NCBI RefSeq assembly: GCF_014857925.1
Contig: NZ_JACYVZ010000032.1
Location: 1 to 32,417 of the forward strand
DNA length: 32,417 nt
Source: Cysteiniphilum marinum
Lineage (GTDB): Bacteria; Pseudomonadota; Gammaproteobacteria; Francisellales; Francisellaceae
Reading direction: 5' to 3'
The notes below the pieces were generated by a model. That model was not told the origin of the DNA and did no database searches. It saw nothing but the letters and a program-made list of their open reading frames with translations. Both the position numbers and the translations under genes were made by a program. Shown in pieces: positions 8,613-19,000 of the stretch (its first letter is position 1; every line of letters begins with the position of its first letter).

Positions 8613-9206
8613 TTATTTTCGCTGTTTTGCCATTAACTTATAGCTCAAATGCGCTTTGATGGTTCTCCATTCCGAATCAATAATACTATAAACACAGGTA
8701 TCACGCAGTGTACCGTTATGCATCCTACGATGATTACGCAAAATACCATCTAGTTTGGCACCGATAGACTCTATAGCACGTCGCGATGCAACATTTAGAT
8801 GATGCGTCCTAAACTCAACAGCAACACACTTAAAAACCTCAAACGCATGCTCCAAAAGAAGTAGCTTACATGCGACATTAACCGCAGTACCTTGCACAGA
8901 TTTGGCATACCATGTACTACCAATTTCTAAGCGATTTTGCTCGTTATCGATGTTCATATAACTGGTCACACCCAGAATTTTGCCACTTTGCCGACAAATG
9001 ACCGTATAGGGCAGCATACTGCCTTGCTGATATAGGTTTAATCTGCGCTCAATATCTTTCTTCATATCTTGAGGTGTGGGTACGATTGTAAACCACAGCT
9101 CCCATAAATTGCCATCTTGAGTCGCCTGCTCTAAACCATCTAAATGCGAAAGAGATAATGGTTCCAAACGCACTAAATCATTCTCTAATATCGTGATCTC
9201 TCTCAT
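8613..9206 (-). CDS. GNAT-family N-acetyltransferase (RimJ/RimL type)
   Basis: The protein has the layout of RimJ/RimL-like acetyltransferases: ILENDLVRLEPLSLSHLDGL at the start, a central strand GKILGVTSYMNID with LEIGSTWYAKSVQGTAVN, and the late AVEFRTHHLNVASRRAIESI motif followed by GILRNHRRMHNG. Such enzymes move an acetyl group from acetyl-CoA to an amine of a protein or small molecule. ATG 9206 (197 aa) is preferred, with GTGAG upstream; GTG 9218 is an in-frame alternative. It points the same way as the nuclease gene, 44 bases downstream of that gene's stop. The true substrate is unknown. Confidence 0.85.
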   Translation of the reverse strand: MREITILENDLVRLEPLSLSHLDGLEQATQDGNLWELWFTIVPTPQDMKKDIERRLNLYQQGSMLPYTVICRQSGKILGVTSYMNIDNEQNRLEIGSTWYAKSVQGTAVNVACKLLLLEHAFEVFKCVAVEFRTHHLNVASRRAIESIGAKLDGILRNHRRMHNGTLRDTCVYSIIDSEWRTIKAHLSYKLMAKQRK

Positions 9207-9249
9207 TTTTTTACTCACTTTATATTGTTGTAAATATAACTCACTGGAG

Positions 9250-10089
9250 TTACGCCCTATAGCTCGTGCGCCACATTGGTGAGGATTTATCTGTTAAAGC
9301 AGCCACTTGAGCCTTAGGCAAGGTATTAAAAAATATCAAACCAGTACGCTGTTCGACATCTTTGATCGATACACGATATTTTGCAACATCTTTTTTATCC
9401 ACGCGGGCATTAGGCATAATAAAGGCAATTGCCTTATCCTGCTTTGGCGCGTAGACTACTTTGAAGAAATACTCTGGCACCCAGATTTTATTCTTACCTA
9501 TTGTTTTATGTGTTTTACTGTTCTTAAATACTGGGCCTGTGTAGACATAGACTTCCTTGTACATTTGCGCCCAAAAACGCACATCAGATTCAAGCTTTGC
9601 CCAACCTTGACGATTAAGCCCACCTTTTTGTGGTGACATATTCGATAAATAAAATGACTGTTTAGCACTTGTTTTATTAAAATCCATTGCCGCATAGGGT
9701 GCTAAATGCCCACGATCATAACCACTTCTTTTATAATCTGATAACTCAGCGCGATACTTGGCTGGTACTTCCGGATCAGGTTTAAATTCATCATGACGTT
9801 TTAGTTTACTTGAAACAGACTGAGCTGTTAAACGATAGGCAACCCAGCTAGGCTGCTTAGTTTCATAGTTATAAGCAGAGATATAACCCTCACGACAAAG
9901 ATATAAATTCACTTTACCACCGGGGTTGCCATATTTTAGAAAATCATTGCAATAATTTGCTACTAATGGAATGGTTTTAGTAGCACTTCCGCTTGCCGCT
10001 GGCATATGAGCACTTGCGGCAAATGAGCTTGTCACTGATGAAGCAACGAATAAAATCGCTGCAGTATATTTAATAAACTTGTTTAACAT
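9250..10089 (-). CDS. Secreted DNA/RNA non-specific endonuclease (NUC/EndoG family)
   Basis: A 279-residue nuclease with an N-terminal signal peptide (basic start MLNKFIKY, hydrophobic core, likely cleavage after SSFA near residue 24). The DRGH catalytic motif is intact at residues 125-128 (SGYDRGHLAPYAAM), with His128 as general base. The magnesium-binding Asn is in KGGLNRQGWAKLE (about residue 159). The family (Serratia nuclease, NucA, EndoG) cuts DNA and RNA without sequence preference outside the cytoplasm, serving nutrient scavenging, biofilm or trap escape, or competition. No inhibitor gene of the NuiA type is adjacent. It follows the RHS gene on the same strand after a 72-base gap. Confidence 0.9.
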   Translation of the reverse strand: MLNKFIKYTAAILFVASSVTSSFAASAHMPAASGSATKTIPLVANYCNDFLKYGNPGGKVNLYLCREGYISAYNYETKQPSWVAYRLTAQSVSSKLKRHDEFKPDPEVPAKYRAELSDYKRSGYDRGHLAPYAAMDFNKTSAKQSFYLSNMSPQKGGLNRQGWAKLESDVRFWAQMYKEVYVYTGPVFKNSKTHKTIGKNKIWVPEYFFKVVYAPKQDKAIAFIMPNARVDKKDVAKYRVSIKDVEQRTGLIFFNTLPKAQVAALTDKSSPMWRTSYRA

Positions 10090-10161
10090 ACTTTATCTTT
10101 ATTGTGTGCGGGAGCATAAGCGTACCGCGAAATGAGGCGGAGGTTAAGTTTTTTAATCAAC

Positions 10162-11526
10162 TCAATGGTTATTTATCACATTATATTGGTTTGAGTTATT
10201 GGTGTTTATGCTATACAACAGTAATATATCTGAATAAGTAATATACCTCTGCACACTGCTCTTATCTGATTTATTTTTGTATAGTTTATTTACTATATCA
10301 TTCTCCCATCTTTCCAATCGAACTGGATAAATGTTTGCTTTGGGAGGCCCATTTTTTTTGAAGTCTTGAAATATGCTGATATAATCATTATCGAACTGAT
10401 GACGAATATCAAGTATTGGATTTATAAAGTAATTCAAACCATTACGACGAGAAGCTACATTTTTACCTAAACTTTTGAGGGCAAGTATATCGGGGTTTAT
10501 CTGTCTTTTACTAGATATTGCACCCTTAACATTTTTATTGGACTCATCCATAAGTCGATTCAATCGATACGCATAATATGTTGCGATGGCATCTCGCATT
10601 GTAATCACCATATTGGGCATACTCATGCCAACTGCATTTGCCCAAGCTGCAGAGTTACCACCATGTTGAATTAATGGCACCATTGCTGTTATTGGGTTAA
10701 ACAGCTCTCCGAAACTACTAAGATCTCCAGTTAGCAATTGATAATAACTATCCACCGAGCAGCCATAGTGACAGCAAAAGCCTATTGTTGCACCAGAGAG
10801 CAATCCATCACCCAAGCCTTGGAAAAAGCTTCCTACAACACTGCTGTGCCCACTAGGATCAATATGGTTAACAGGATCGCTATTAGCAAAGGCATAGCGA
10901 TTTAATAAATTATAACTATCGCGCTGCATAAAGCGCATAAGCTTTGGATTATAAAAGCGTGCGCGCAAATAGATTAAGCCAATATCATGATCTTGATACT
11001 CACCATCATAGGTCAATGGGTTATATGCTATTAAATTAGCATTTATACCAGACACTTTAGGGCTATTATCAGCATATCTAGCACTGCTGCCATAAGCGTT
11101 ATAGTTATAGCTATTTTCAATATCTGCATTATCTGCTAACAGCAAGCTGGTGCTGTTATTATTTGCCAACATACGATACTGATGATTCTCTGACTCTGCC
11201 TCTAAATAACGTACATCATGCTTAAGGTAACTGCTCTTTACCTGATTACTCAGCTCATTTATTAATTGCCCATCCTTATAAATCAAACCAACCGTATGAC
11301 CATCAATATTCCGAGCATCTCTAAATCCAGCTGCATTGTAATGATTATTATCATTGAGCTTATGGTTGAAATTTTGCACACCCACTAGCTTATTGTTCGC
11401 GCTATAAATATATAAATTCCCAATATTATCTTCAGTCATATTGCCATTGGCATCATAGTGATACTGTGCGGCAACGCCATTAGTAATAGATAAAACAACA
11501 CTTAATAAGTAAATTACCCCTTTCAT
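10162..11526 (-). CDS. Short secreted RHS-core protein with unrecognised C-terminal domain
   Basis: From ATG 11526 the protein is 454 residues. That start gives a clear signal peptide (MKGVIYLLSVVLSITNGVAA) and has GGGGAAA just upstream; an ATG at 11556 is less likely. YD-type repeats follow (YHYDANGNMTEDN, YNYNAYGSSARY), then the RHS core GLIYLRARFYNPKLMRFMQR ending in DPVNHIDPSGHS near residue 235. After the DPSG mark comes a variable region of about 220 residues, where polymorphic toxins carry their effector domain. I do not recognise it. RHS shells are normally above 1000 residues, so this is a mini or truncated form that keeps its own secretion signal. No immunity gene is evident; the next gene downstream is the secreted nuclease. 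An IS4 remnant ends 34 bases upstream. Confidence 0.75.
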   Translation of the reverse strand: MKGVIYLLSVVLSITNGVAAQYHYDANGNMTEDNIGNLYIYSANNKLVGVQNFNHKLNDNNHYNAAGFRDARNIDGHTVGLIYKDGQLINELSNQVKSSYLKHDVRYLEAESENHQYRMLANNNSTSLLLADNADIENSYNYNAYGSSARYADNSPKVSGINANLIAYNPLTYDGEYQDHDIGLIYLRARFYNPKLMRFMQRDSYNLLNRYAFANSDPVNHIDPSGHSSVVGSFFQGLGDGLLSGATIGFCCHYGCSVDSYYQLLTGDLSSFGELFNPITAMVPLIQHGGNSAAWANAVGMSMPNMVITMRDAIATYYAYRLNRLMDESNKNVKGAISSKRQINPDILALKSLGKNVASRRNGLNYFINPILDIRHQFDNDYISIFQDFKKNGPPKANIYPVRLERWENDIVNKLYKNKSDKSSVQRYITYSDILLLYSINTNNSNQYNVINNH

Positions 11527-11559
11527 ACTTTCCCCATAATACTGAAAACTCCCCATTTT

Positions 11560-12300
11560 TTAAATTTCTCCTCGCCCAATAAAATTCAATATGGCTTTTA
11601 AGTCTGCTTGGCTTATCTGATGCTCTTCAATAAACTGATCTACGCGTAGTTTTGCAAGATATGTTTTCATGCCTTCCAAGATGTAATGCCTTGTTACGTC
11701 ACCTGATTTAGAGCCGCCAAGCTGTGCAATCAATACAACAAAGTCATCATAAACTTCACCTTGACCAATCTCATATAAATAAGATGCGACAAAGAAACCA
11801 ATAGCAGTAATGGCTTTAATCCCTTCAAAGTCTTTCAGCCTAAACTCTTCCCAGCCTAGCTCACCTTTGATAAATTTAAACACACCCTCAATACGAGAGC
11901 GCTTTAAATAGCAATCATATACGTTGTACATGTCATATTGATTCATAAGCTCCTTATTTGTGATTAAAAGCATCGGTTCGTCAAAAGCTTCTTTGCCCTT
12001 GCGATCAAGCAGCGTCATTAAAACAACATGATACTGCCCAATCTTCTGCCATTTCGCCTGAATAACGCAATCCTGAAAACAGCGTCCACTGATATACAGC
12101 TTTTGAATACAGAAAGTATATGAATGTTCAAAGGCGTGATTTATCAATTTCCCTTTTTGCTCCTTATCACCGCTTAAGCCTGAAACCGTCCTGTTTTTCT
12201 TCAATCGTATGACAAACTCATCTTTCAGTTCTTGTATAAAATCAAAGTACTCGCCATCATCAAACTCACGATCTAATACGGGTTTCCTGCAGAGCCCTCC
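11560..12300 (-). pseudogene. IS4-type transposase, 5'-truncated
   Basis: An ATG at 12204 opens a 214-residue frame, but transposase-like coding runs in frame further upstream (RKPVLDREFDDGEYFDFIQE, about 12230-12288), so the gene has lost its start. The Asp in VLDREFDD fits the second catalytic Asp of the DDE fold. The RSRIEGVFKFIKGELGWEEF segment carries the Glu and matches the YREK-like region of IS4 relatives. The first Asp would be in the missing N-terminal part. The frame ends at 11560, next to the RHS gene. The breakpoint lies near 12300. It is not expected to be active. Confidence 0.72.
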
Positions 12301-12503
12301 ATTTTTCCCTGTTTTGTAATTTTCACCTATTATTCAAAGTGGATTGCTAGATTATCATTCAACTAAATATGATATTGAAGGAACTAAAGTCTAATTCAAA
12401 TATTAGAGTTTAGTTACTTTCAGATACAATTGTGTGCTATATAAAATATTATACATCCCTTAAAGTTAGTGGAAATGTTTCTTGTGATTAGGATCTATGA
12501 TTA

Positions 12504-12764
12504 ATGTACAGCTCAATTATTCAAACACTTTTTGGTTTTGCCTTGTTTTTCAATGCGGTGTTGTTTTTGCCTCAAGCTATTAGGATATATCGCAGCAAGT
12601 CATCTCAGGCATTATCTTTAAGTACTTTTGTTGGCTTTATAGCAATTCAATTTTCGTGCGTTTTATACGGTTTACTGATAGAAGATTGGATTTTAGTAAT
12701 CGGCTACGCATTGAGCATATTAACCTGTGGGTCAGTTGTTTCTGGAATAATACTATACAGGTAA
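12504..12764 (+). CDS. SemiSWEET / PQ-loop small sugar transporter-like protein
   Basis: An 86-residue, three-helix protein with the PQ-loop signature FLPQAIRIYRSKSSQALSLS near residues 21-40. Bacterial SemiSWEETs are one three-helix bundle that dimerises to carry sugars by facilitated diffusion, and their usual length is 85-95, so this looks complete. AGGA lies about 10 bases before the ATG. It is the first gene of a plus-strand run, followed 7 bases later by an unknown protein and then a histidine kinase. It starts about 200 bases from the IS4 breakpoint. The substrate is not known. Confidence 0.82.
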   Translation: MYSSIIQTLFGFALFFNAVLFLPQAIRIYRSKSSQALSLSTFVGFIAIQFSCVLYGLLIEDWILVIGYALSILTCGSVVSGIILYR

Positions 12765-12771
12765 TGTCAGT

Positions 12772-14088
12772 ATGAATTTTTATTCTTTAGCTTCGGTAAA
12801 TCAAACTAACATCCATACATCAGAAGATACTATAGTGAATCAGGAAAATTCTCCATTAGGCAATGAATGCGTTCGTGTATCTTACAGCTCTGTAGAAATA
12901 CTTCCTCAAGACCCAGAAATGATTATGAAAGATGCTTCGTTACAATCTAATGTTGTAAAAATACTTTCTTTTTTCAGCTTGCTATTGTCCGATGCTCTCT
13001 ATAATTTTTATATTGTATCAAAATACTATAAGTTTGATCCTCATGTTGGTGACACCGCATGCCAAATTAGAGCCTATCAGTTGATAAATATGATATCTAA
13101 ACAAATAAATTATTCCCCTACTCATCGTATTGATCAATTACTTAACATATCTAGTCGAATAAATAATTTTAATTGTCAAAATAAAGAGTTATTAAAAAAG
13201 CCTACTCTTGAAGAGTTTATTGTTAATGAAGCTGAGTTGATGTTTCATATCAGCAGCGATGAATGGCTTCTCTTAAGAATGTATTTTCTTACCTTATTTA
13301 AAGAGTCGGGGGAAGGTAATACAACCTATATAAACTATGATACAATCTCTCAGAGGATTGGTGTATCAAGGAAATTAGCAAAAAAAATAGTTCGTTATTA
13401 CCAGATAAATCTTGCTCAAAGTTCATGTGAAGTAATGTTAAAGTTAGCGAAGCAGAGGAAATCTGTTCATTTTAACACTATTCTAAATCAAACGTTAAGG
13501 AAAGATGATGATGCAAGACCTGTTTTACCATGTTATTTCTATAGCAAATTAATTTTTGAAGAACTACAAATAATAAAGAGTGACATTTTAGTTGAGATTT
13601 CATTTGATACTGATCACAGAAATAATATTCATCCAATTTATTTAAAATTTAGTGGTGATGGAAAAGCTAATATAGTTAATCCATCGGATGATATATTTGA
13701 TAGCAAAATTTATTTTGTTATAACAGGCGTTGCTAATGCCAAAGATCAAGCATTTGATTGTGAAAAGTATATACAAAAATTCAATCAGTACGGGTTGTAT
13801 AATATTTTTTTGGCATGCATGGCTGCCCACCCACAGTATACTGGTAGCACACTAAGTTTGTATAAAGATAACCCATTTCTAAATATTGAGAACAAGTTAA
13901 AAGACCTTTATATAATGAGTCATGAGTTAGCTCGCATGAGAAGTATCTCAGAAGAGTATGGTTGCAACTTAGATAATCAATCTCTTTTTCTTGTGAAACA
14001 CATATATTGCGACACATCGAGTAATTTTTTTGCGTCAAAAAGAAGATCTAGGTTAAATGAAAATAATGGAGTTGAGTCATATGGATGA
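12772..14088 (+). CDS. Unknown protein with a likely helix-turn-helix
   Basis: I do not recognise this 438-residue protein. It is soluble in character, with no signal peptide or membrane segment. A segment at about 187-212 (YDTISQRIGVSRKLAKKIVR) reads as a helix-turn-helix, with a preceding long helical stretch, so DNA binding is possible. The C-terminal half has no motif I can name. Low-GC codon use is the same as in the neighbouring kinase. It follows the SemiSWEET gene by 7 bases, and its end overlaps the kinase start by 32 bases, which points to one operon. Regulation of or by the kinase is a reasonable guess but not shown. Confidence 0.6.
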   Translation: MNFYSLASVNQTNIHTSEDTIVNQENSPLGNECVRVSYSSVEILPQDPEMIMKDASLQSNVVKILSFFSLLLSDALYNFYIVSKYYKFDPHVGDTACQIRAYQLINMISKQINYSPTHRIDQLLNISSRINNFNCQNKELLKKPTLEEFIVNEAELMFHISSDEWLLLRMYFLTLFKESGEGNTTYINYDTISQRIGVSRKLAKKIVRYYQINLAQSSCEVMLKLAKQRKSVHFNTILNQTLRKDDDARPVLPCYFYSKLIFEELQIIKSDILVEISFDTDHRNNIHPIYLKFSGDGKANIVNPSDDIFDSKIYFVITGVANAKDQAFDCEKYIQKFNQYGLYNIFLACMAAHPQYTGSTLSLYKDNPFLNIENKLKDLYIMSHELARMRSISEEYGCNLDNQSLFLVKHIYCDTSSNFFASKRRSRLNENNGVESYG

Positions 14089-15577
14089 TAATTTAGATTT
14101 CTTTGACCAAGAGATTACAGTTAAGTTATTCGCGGAAAACTTGCCGTGTCCAACTTACTGGAAAAACGCTGACAGTGTATTTATAGGCTGTAATAGTAAG
14201 TACCTAGAATTATTTGGTTTAAAAAGCGTTTATGGCAAAACTGATTATGATATGCCGTGGTGCAGTCATGCTGAAGAAGAGGTACGTCAAGATCGTATTG
14301 TTTTAAACTCCTGTCAAGCAAGTCGTTTTGACAGCGATAATTATATATGCCTGAAATCGCCCATATTAATTTCTGATGATAAAATAGTTGGTGTTATGGG
14401 GATTTTACTTGATCAGTCTGAACAAAATGATCGTGCTAGCTTTTTAGATCAGATTATTGCGTCACTACCTGGTCATGTTTATTGGAAAAATAGAGAATGT
14501 ATATTGCTTGGTTGCAATGATGAGCAAGCAAAAGATGCGGGGTTAACTTCGCGTGATGAAGTTGTGGGTAAAACAGCATATGATTTAATATGGCAAGAAC
14601 AGCAACAGGATGAAAAAGTAAGGCAAGCGTCATATACTGATAGCATTGATAGAGAAGTTATGCTTGAGAATAAAACAAGAATCATGGAAGAATTTGTATT
14701 AACTGCTAATGGTGAAAAATACTATCTATCAAAAAAATCACCACTTCGTAATCGAGAAGGAAAAGTTGTTGGCTTATCAGGCATATCTGTTGAAATTACA
14801 GAGTTAAAGGCGGCACAAGAAAAATTAAAAGAACAATATAAAGACCTTAAAGAAAAAGATTACTCAAAAGTACAATTTATTGAAAATTTTAGCCATGATA
14901 TCAACTTACCTCTCAATGCCATGATAACCAATCTTTATTTACTTGGAGTATTGATATCTCAGTTGTCACCAAATCAAGAATTGTTAGAACTTAAAGACAA
15001 AATCCAAGAACAATCTTCTGTATTAACGGATTTATTTAAACAAATGAATCAAGTTTTTTTAAGTGAAAGATTAAGCAAAAGTGAATTTTTAACAGATTTT
15101 AATATCATAGACTTAATTACAAGTGAAATCAGAATAGCAAAGTCATCTGTACCAAAAAAGAAAAACTTAATTATCTCCTATAGAGTTGACAAAAGTTTGC
15201 CGAAACGTCTAAGTGGAGACTTCTTGAGAATATCCCAAGTTTTAAGAAATATTTTATCTAATGCGATTAAGTATACTGAAGAAGGAAATATAGTTTGTGA
15301 CGTTAAGTTAGTCAATGATTCAAAGGATTTTGTAATAGCAAGATTTATGGTCACAGATACAGGAATGGGTATAGCTGATAGTGATAGAGCTAAAATATTT
15401 AATGCCTTTGAAAGGCTCGAAAGATCGCATCAAAGCAATATTCATGGATTAGGAATGGGCTTACATATTGTAAAAAAACACTTAGATGTATTAGGTGGTA
15501 AAATTGATTTTGAAAGCGTTCTCAATCATGGTAGTAAATTTTGGGTTGATATCCCCTTAAGGAAAATTTTGAGTTGA
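14057..15577 (+). CDS. Soluble double-PAS sensor histidine kinase
   Basis: Two PAS domains (about 28-120 and 137-250, both with a YWKN...GCN opening) are followed by a short coiled coil, a HisKA-type phosphoacceptor segment QFIENFSHDINLPLNAM with His280, and a full ATPase domain: N-box LRNILSNAIKYTEEGN, G1 DTGMGIA, F-box AFERLER and G2 GLGMGLH. The usual HE after the phospho-His is HD here. There are no membrane helices and no receiver domain, so it must signal to a separate response regulator, and none is adjacent. ATG 14081 (with GGAG 9 bases before) is an alternative start. The stop touches the broken resolvase gene on the opposite strand. Confidence 0.85.
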   Translation: MKIMELSHMDDNLDFFDQEITVKLFAENLPCPTYWKNADSVFIGCNSKYLELFGLKSVYGKTDYDMPWCSHAEEEVRQDRIVLNSCQASRFDSDNYICLKSPILISDDKIVGVMGILLDQSEQNDRASFLDQIIASLPGHVYWKNRECILLGCNDEQAKDAGLTSRDEVVGKTAYDLIWQEQQQDEKVRQASYTDSIDREVMLENKTRIMEEFVLTANGEKYYLSKKSPLRNREGKVVGLSGISVEITELKAAQEKLKEQYKDLKEKDYSKVQFIENFSHDINLPLNAMITNLYLLGVLISQLSPNQELLELKDKIQEQSSVLTDLFKQMNQVFLSERLSKSEFLTDFNIIDLITSEIRIAKSSVPKKKNLIISYRVDKSLPKRLSGDFLRISQVLRNILSNAIKYTEEGNIVCDVKLVNDSKDFVIARFMVTDTGMGIADSDRAKIFNAFERLERSHQSNIHGLGMGLHIVKKHLDVLGGKIDFESVLNHGSKFWVDIPLRKILS

Positions 15578-15927
15578 TTAGATGTTTTTGCCATCAGTAG
15601 TTTGTGTTCTAAATTTTAAATACTTATATAAGGTTGTTCGAGAGATATCAAGCTGATTGGCAATTTCTTCAGTTGTCAGTTCTTTTTGATTGTAAAGCGC
15701 TTCAGCAATGCGAGCTTTTTTCTTGGCTTCTTCAGACAAACCTTTGGGACGACCACCCATTTTACCTCTTGATCTAGCTGATTTTAAACCTGCCATTGTT
15801 CTCTCACGAATTAGGTCTTTTTCAAACTCTGCAAGTGAAGCAAAAATATTGAACATAAACTTACCTTGAATGGTAGTAGTGTCAATAGGGTCATTGAGAC
15901 TTAATATCGCTACCTCTTTTGCAAGTA
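15578..15927 (-). pseudogene. Serine resolvase/invertase, 3' part only, cut by the Tn3 end
   Basis: The frame contains AILSLNDPIDTTTIQGKF then MFNIFASLAEFEKDLIRERT, GRPKGLSEEAKKKARIAEAL and an HTH (TTEEIANQLDISRTTLYKYL). This is the second half of a Tn3-type resolvase catalytic domain plus its DNA-binding domain. The catalytic Ser region is absent. In-frame similarity stops at LAKEVA exactly where the transposon end GGGG begins at 15928, so the gene was split by that insertion. Its N-terminal half is not found at the other side of the transposon. An ATG at 15856 is internal and not a real start. Confidence 0.8.
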
Positions 15928-15990
15928 GGGGTTAATTCCATATAGCACTGGTTTTTCCCAGATATGATGCTTAGCCCTTATTCCATATAG
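15928..15990. repeat. Terminal inverted repeat region of the Tn3-family element
   Basis: The end starts with GGGG, as Tn3-family repeats usually do, followed by TTAATTCCATATAG. The core TTCCATATAG recurs at 15981-15990, 45 bases inward, as a direct repeat. This could be a second transposase contact or a relic of an older end. The tnpA stop is at 16009, a normal distance for the family. Confidence 0.55.
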
Positions 15991-16008
15991 GTTGTAGCCA
16001 TCTGTATT

Positions 16009-19000
16009 TCAGTCAAATTTAGCAAGCACACTTTCTACAATCCCTTTAATATCAAGGTTTTGAGCGTTTTCACAAAAAACAAAATTTCCAAGCAGACTAA
16101 TATGTTGCCAAGCTACAGGTGAAAGTCGCTTAATTTGCTTGCATAGTTTCTCATCACCTCTTGCCTCAGCCTGTGTTAGTAGTTCTGATAGCAATGAAGC
16201 ATTGTAATAAATAATACAGCAAGCTAATACTCGATTGCATTGATTGCTGATTTCAAGCGCATTTTCAGATTTACCAAGGATTTTTTTGCCATTGACTTGA
16301 AATAACGCAGATCGTATTTGATGAAATGCTTCACCACGATTTAATGCTCGATGGACATTTCTTCTGAGCTGAATATCATCGATATATTTGAGCATGTAAA
16401 TGCTCATAATGATTTTATCAAATTCAATGAGTGCTTTAAGTGTTCTGTTTTTTCGAGAGTATGATGATAATTTTTTTATAATTGTACTTTGTGACACATC
16501 TTTGCGCGCAATAGATGCCAAAATACGTTGGATTTCATCCCATTCACTCGTGATTAGCTCTTCATCAATAATGCTAGATGGCTTAATGATGTCATTTTTA
16601 AAGCTTTTCATACCTTTGAAGGCAACCAATGATTGTTCTGCTTTTAAGTGCATCTGTGTAATTCTCGGCATAAAGTCATAACCAAACAAATACAATAGCG
16701 CAAAATTAACTCGATTTATTGAATGCATGTCACCTGAGACGGCTTTGATTTTTAAATCGCTATTGTTATTGTAGATGATATCTAAAACATAATGGCTCTC
16801 ATGTTCATTGGCGCCAATGATCTTGGTGCTTACAGGTAGATGATTCGCAATTAAACTATAAGAAACAACGCCTTTACCATAACCAAAATACTTTGTGGAA
16901 TACCGAGATAACACGGTTTGATATTTGGTCTCGAGCTTTTGCCCATCTAGACTCGCATGAATACCATAATCAGAGAGATTGTAGTATTTAAATATGGGTA
17001 AATCGGAAATGGCATCTATGATAATATCACCTGCTTCAACCAAGGAATCCACTCGGATAAATTTACCCTCCATATCAATGAGGTTTTGATAACTGACATC
17101 AGATGACTCTGCTGTTTTCTTGTGTCCTATGGCTTCACCTTGTGATACCAGATAAGCTTTAATATGCTCAGGCTTAGCCTTTGATTTGGCACCCTTGCTC
17201 ACAAGATGGGTTAAACTATCATAGAAGTTTGTCTTGTTAGCAGTGAAGTCAATGACGTCAGCAATACCAATGGTTTTGAATTTCTCATAGTACGGATTAT
17301 CAGCTGCATCAGCTTCTTTTTTGTAGGGCAATTTCCAGGTAATAATATTGTCTTTGTCTACGTTGATTTTAATATGCTTGTTTGCACCAGACTTAATGCG
17401 TTGATTAACACCTTTATACAATTCATCGAGTGTATCTTTTAACTCAATGAGTATTTCATTTATTGGCTTAGTATTTATACAATCGGCTAGCGATTTTAAG
17501 ATCGTCTTTTTGTCTTTTCCCCATATATGATTAGCAATTAGTTCAGCCTCCAAACTGCGATAACCAACACTATCTGAAATAAAAATATTACCAGCAGATA
17601 TTGCTGTTGATAAAGCCTGATAGAGTGCCATTTCATAGCGTTTAATATCAATGTAGCTCAAATTTTTCGTTCTTTTAGATTTGGATGAGATTTTGACTGC
17701 CTTTTTATAAAAAATGTACTTGCGTTTTGATTTGGGAATAAATTGAATTGGCACACCTTTAGCAACTGGGTCTTTTGTCTTATCTGATGATTGCCAATAT
17801 GCTTTGGCATATTCTAGACCGTCCTTTAATGCGGTCTCATTATTGAAATCAATACATAAACTCAATGCGATATTGCGTAAGTTACGCTTTATGGCGGGGT
17901 TCTCACGAGCGTAATAGCGCCATACATATCCTTCTTCATCAAGGTCTGGTTTAGCAAGTTTATCAGTGAAGTCGGTAAATTTGTCTTCGCTAACAATTTC
18001 ATAGCAGTTCGGTCTAATCTCCTCAGGTGCGACTTTGTCATCATGAACAATTTTAAGCATTTTGCTTGCAATTATCTTATCTCTACTAGCTTTTAGCTTA
18101 GCCTCATAAACACAGTTTCTTGCTTCTGTTGACGCTTCAGTTTCATACCAGTTGGTTTTATAAATAAAATAGTCTATCAGGTGATCATTGATCTTGGTGA
18201 ACCTTTGCCAAATCAAGCAAAGCATTAATAATCTAGCCTTTTTCTTGCTAAATGCACGTACGCGATATGAGTCATAGTAATCACACAACTCAGAGTAATA
18301 TTGTAAATTTTGTCTTGATATCCCTAACTCAGGAATCATATGCTTTGACTTTTCAAACACTGTCAAAATACTGCTCTGCTTAGATAATTCTTTTTCCATT
18401 TCAGTGGTGGTTAGACCGTTGGGATCTTTTTTAAGCAAAGCAAGATCAGAAATCGTTTTTTCATTTGCAATAAGTCCATCAAGAGTTAATCGAGATGATT
18501 TATCTAAAAGATTCTCCAACTTTGTAAGCAGCCTATTTTCTTCTCGTGTAATGGCTTTTGATACCATTGATTGCAGTGTTGAATACTTTGGACGCACTAC
18601 CTGATATTGCTCGCAGTAGTGTAATAATTCATCAAATATAAAGCGTGGCGTTAAATCTCGCTTTGACAAACGATTTGCTTGTCGTACTAACTCAATTTCA
18701 AATTGAGCGCTATGCCGAGAGTACCCATGCATTTCCATAATAAAGTGCTGTGCAGCGTAATGCTTATTTTTATTGACCGCTTTATTTGGGATGGGGGATT
18801 GACAAAAGTATCTGTTTAATATGTATTGCGCATCATCTTTAACCTCATGGAAATCAAAACGATAGAAATTGCGTTTTGCTCTAAAGTAGCCAATCTGCAG
18901 GATATAATTAAGTTTGACTCGAAGCTCAGGCTCTTTTGATAAGTATTGCTTATCTTCTGCAGTAATTTCAAATAGCGACTCACGATCCTCATGATCAATT

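Noticed and set aside
8461-8643. A 60-codon plus-strand ORF with GGGGAGGG near its ATG
   Set aside because: It lies in repeat-like intergenic sequence, overlaps the end of the GNAT gene on the other strand, and its translation has no domain-like pattern.
9307-9695. ORFs on both strands inside the nuclease gene
   Set aside because: The nuclease frame has the DRGH motif and signal peptide; the others are shadows.
15936-15990. Repeated TTCCATATAG considered as a CRISPR-like or iteron array
   Set aside because: There are only two copies, and both lie in the Tn3 terminal region, so a transposon-end explanation is enough.
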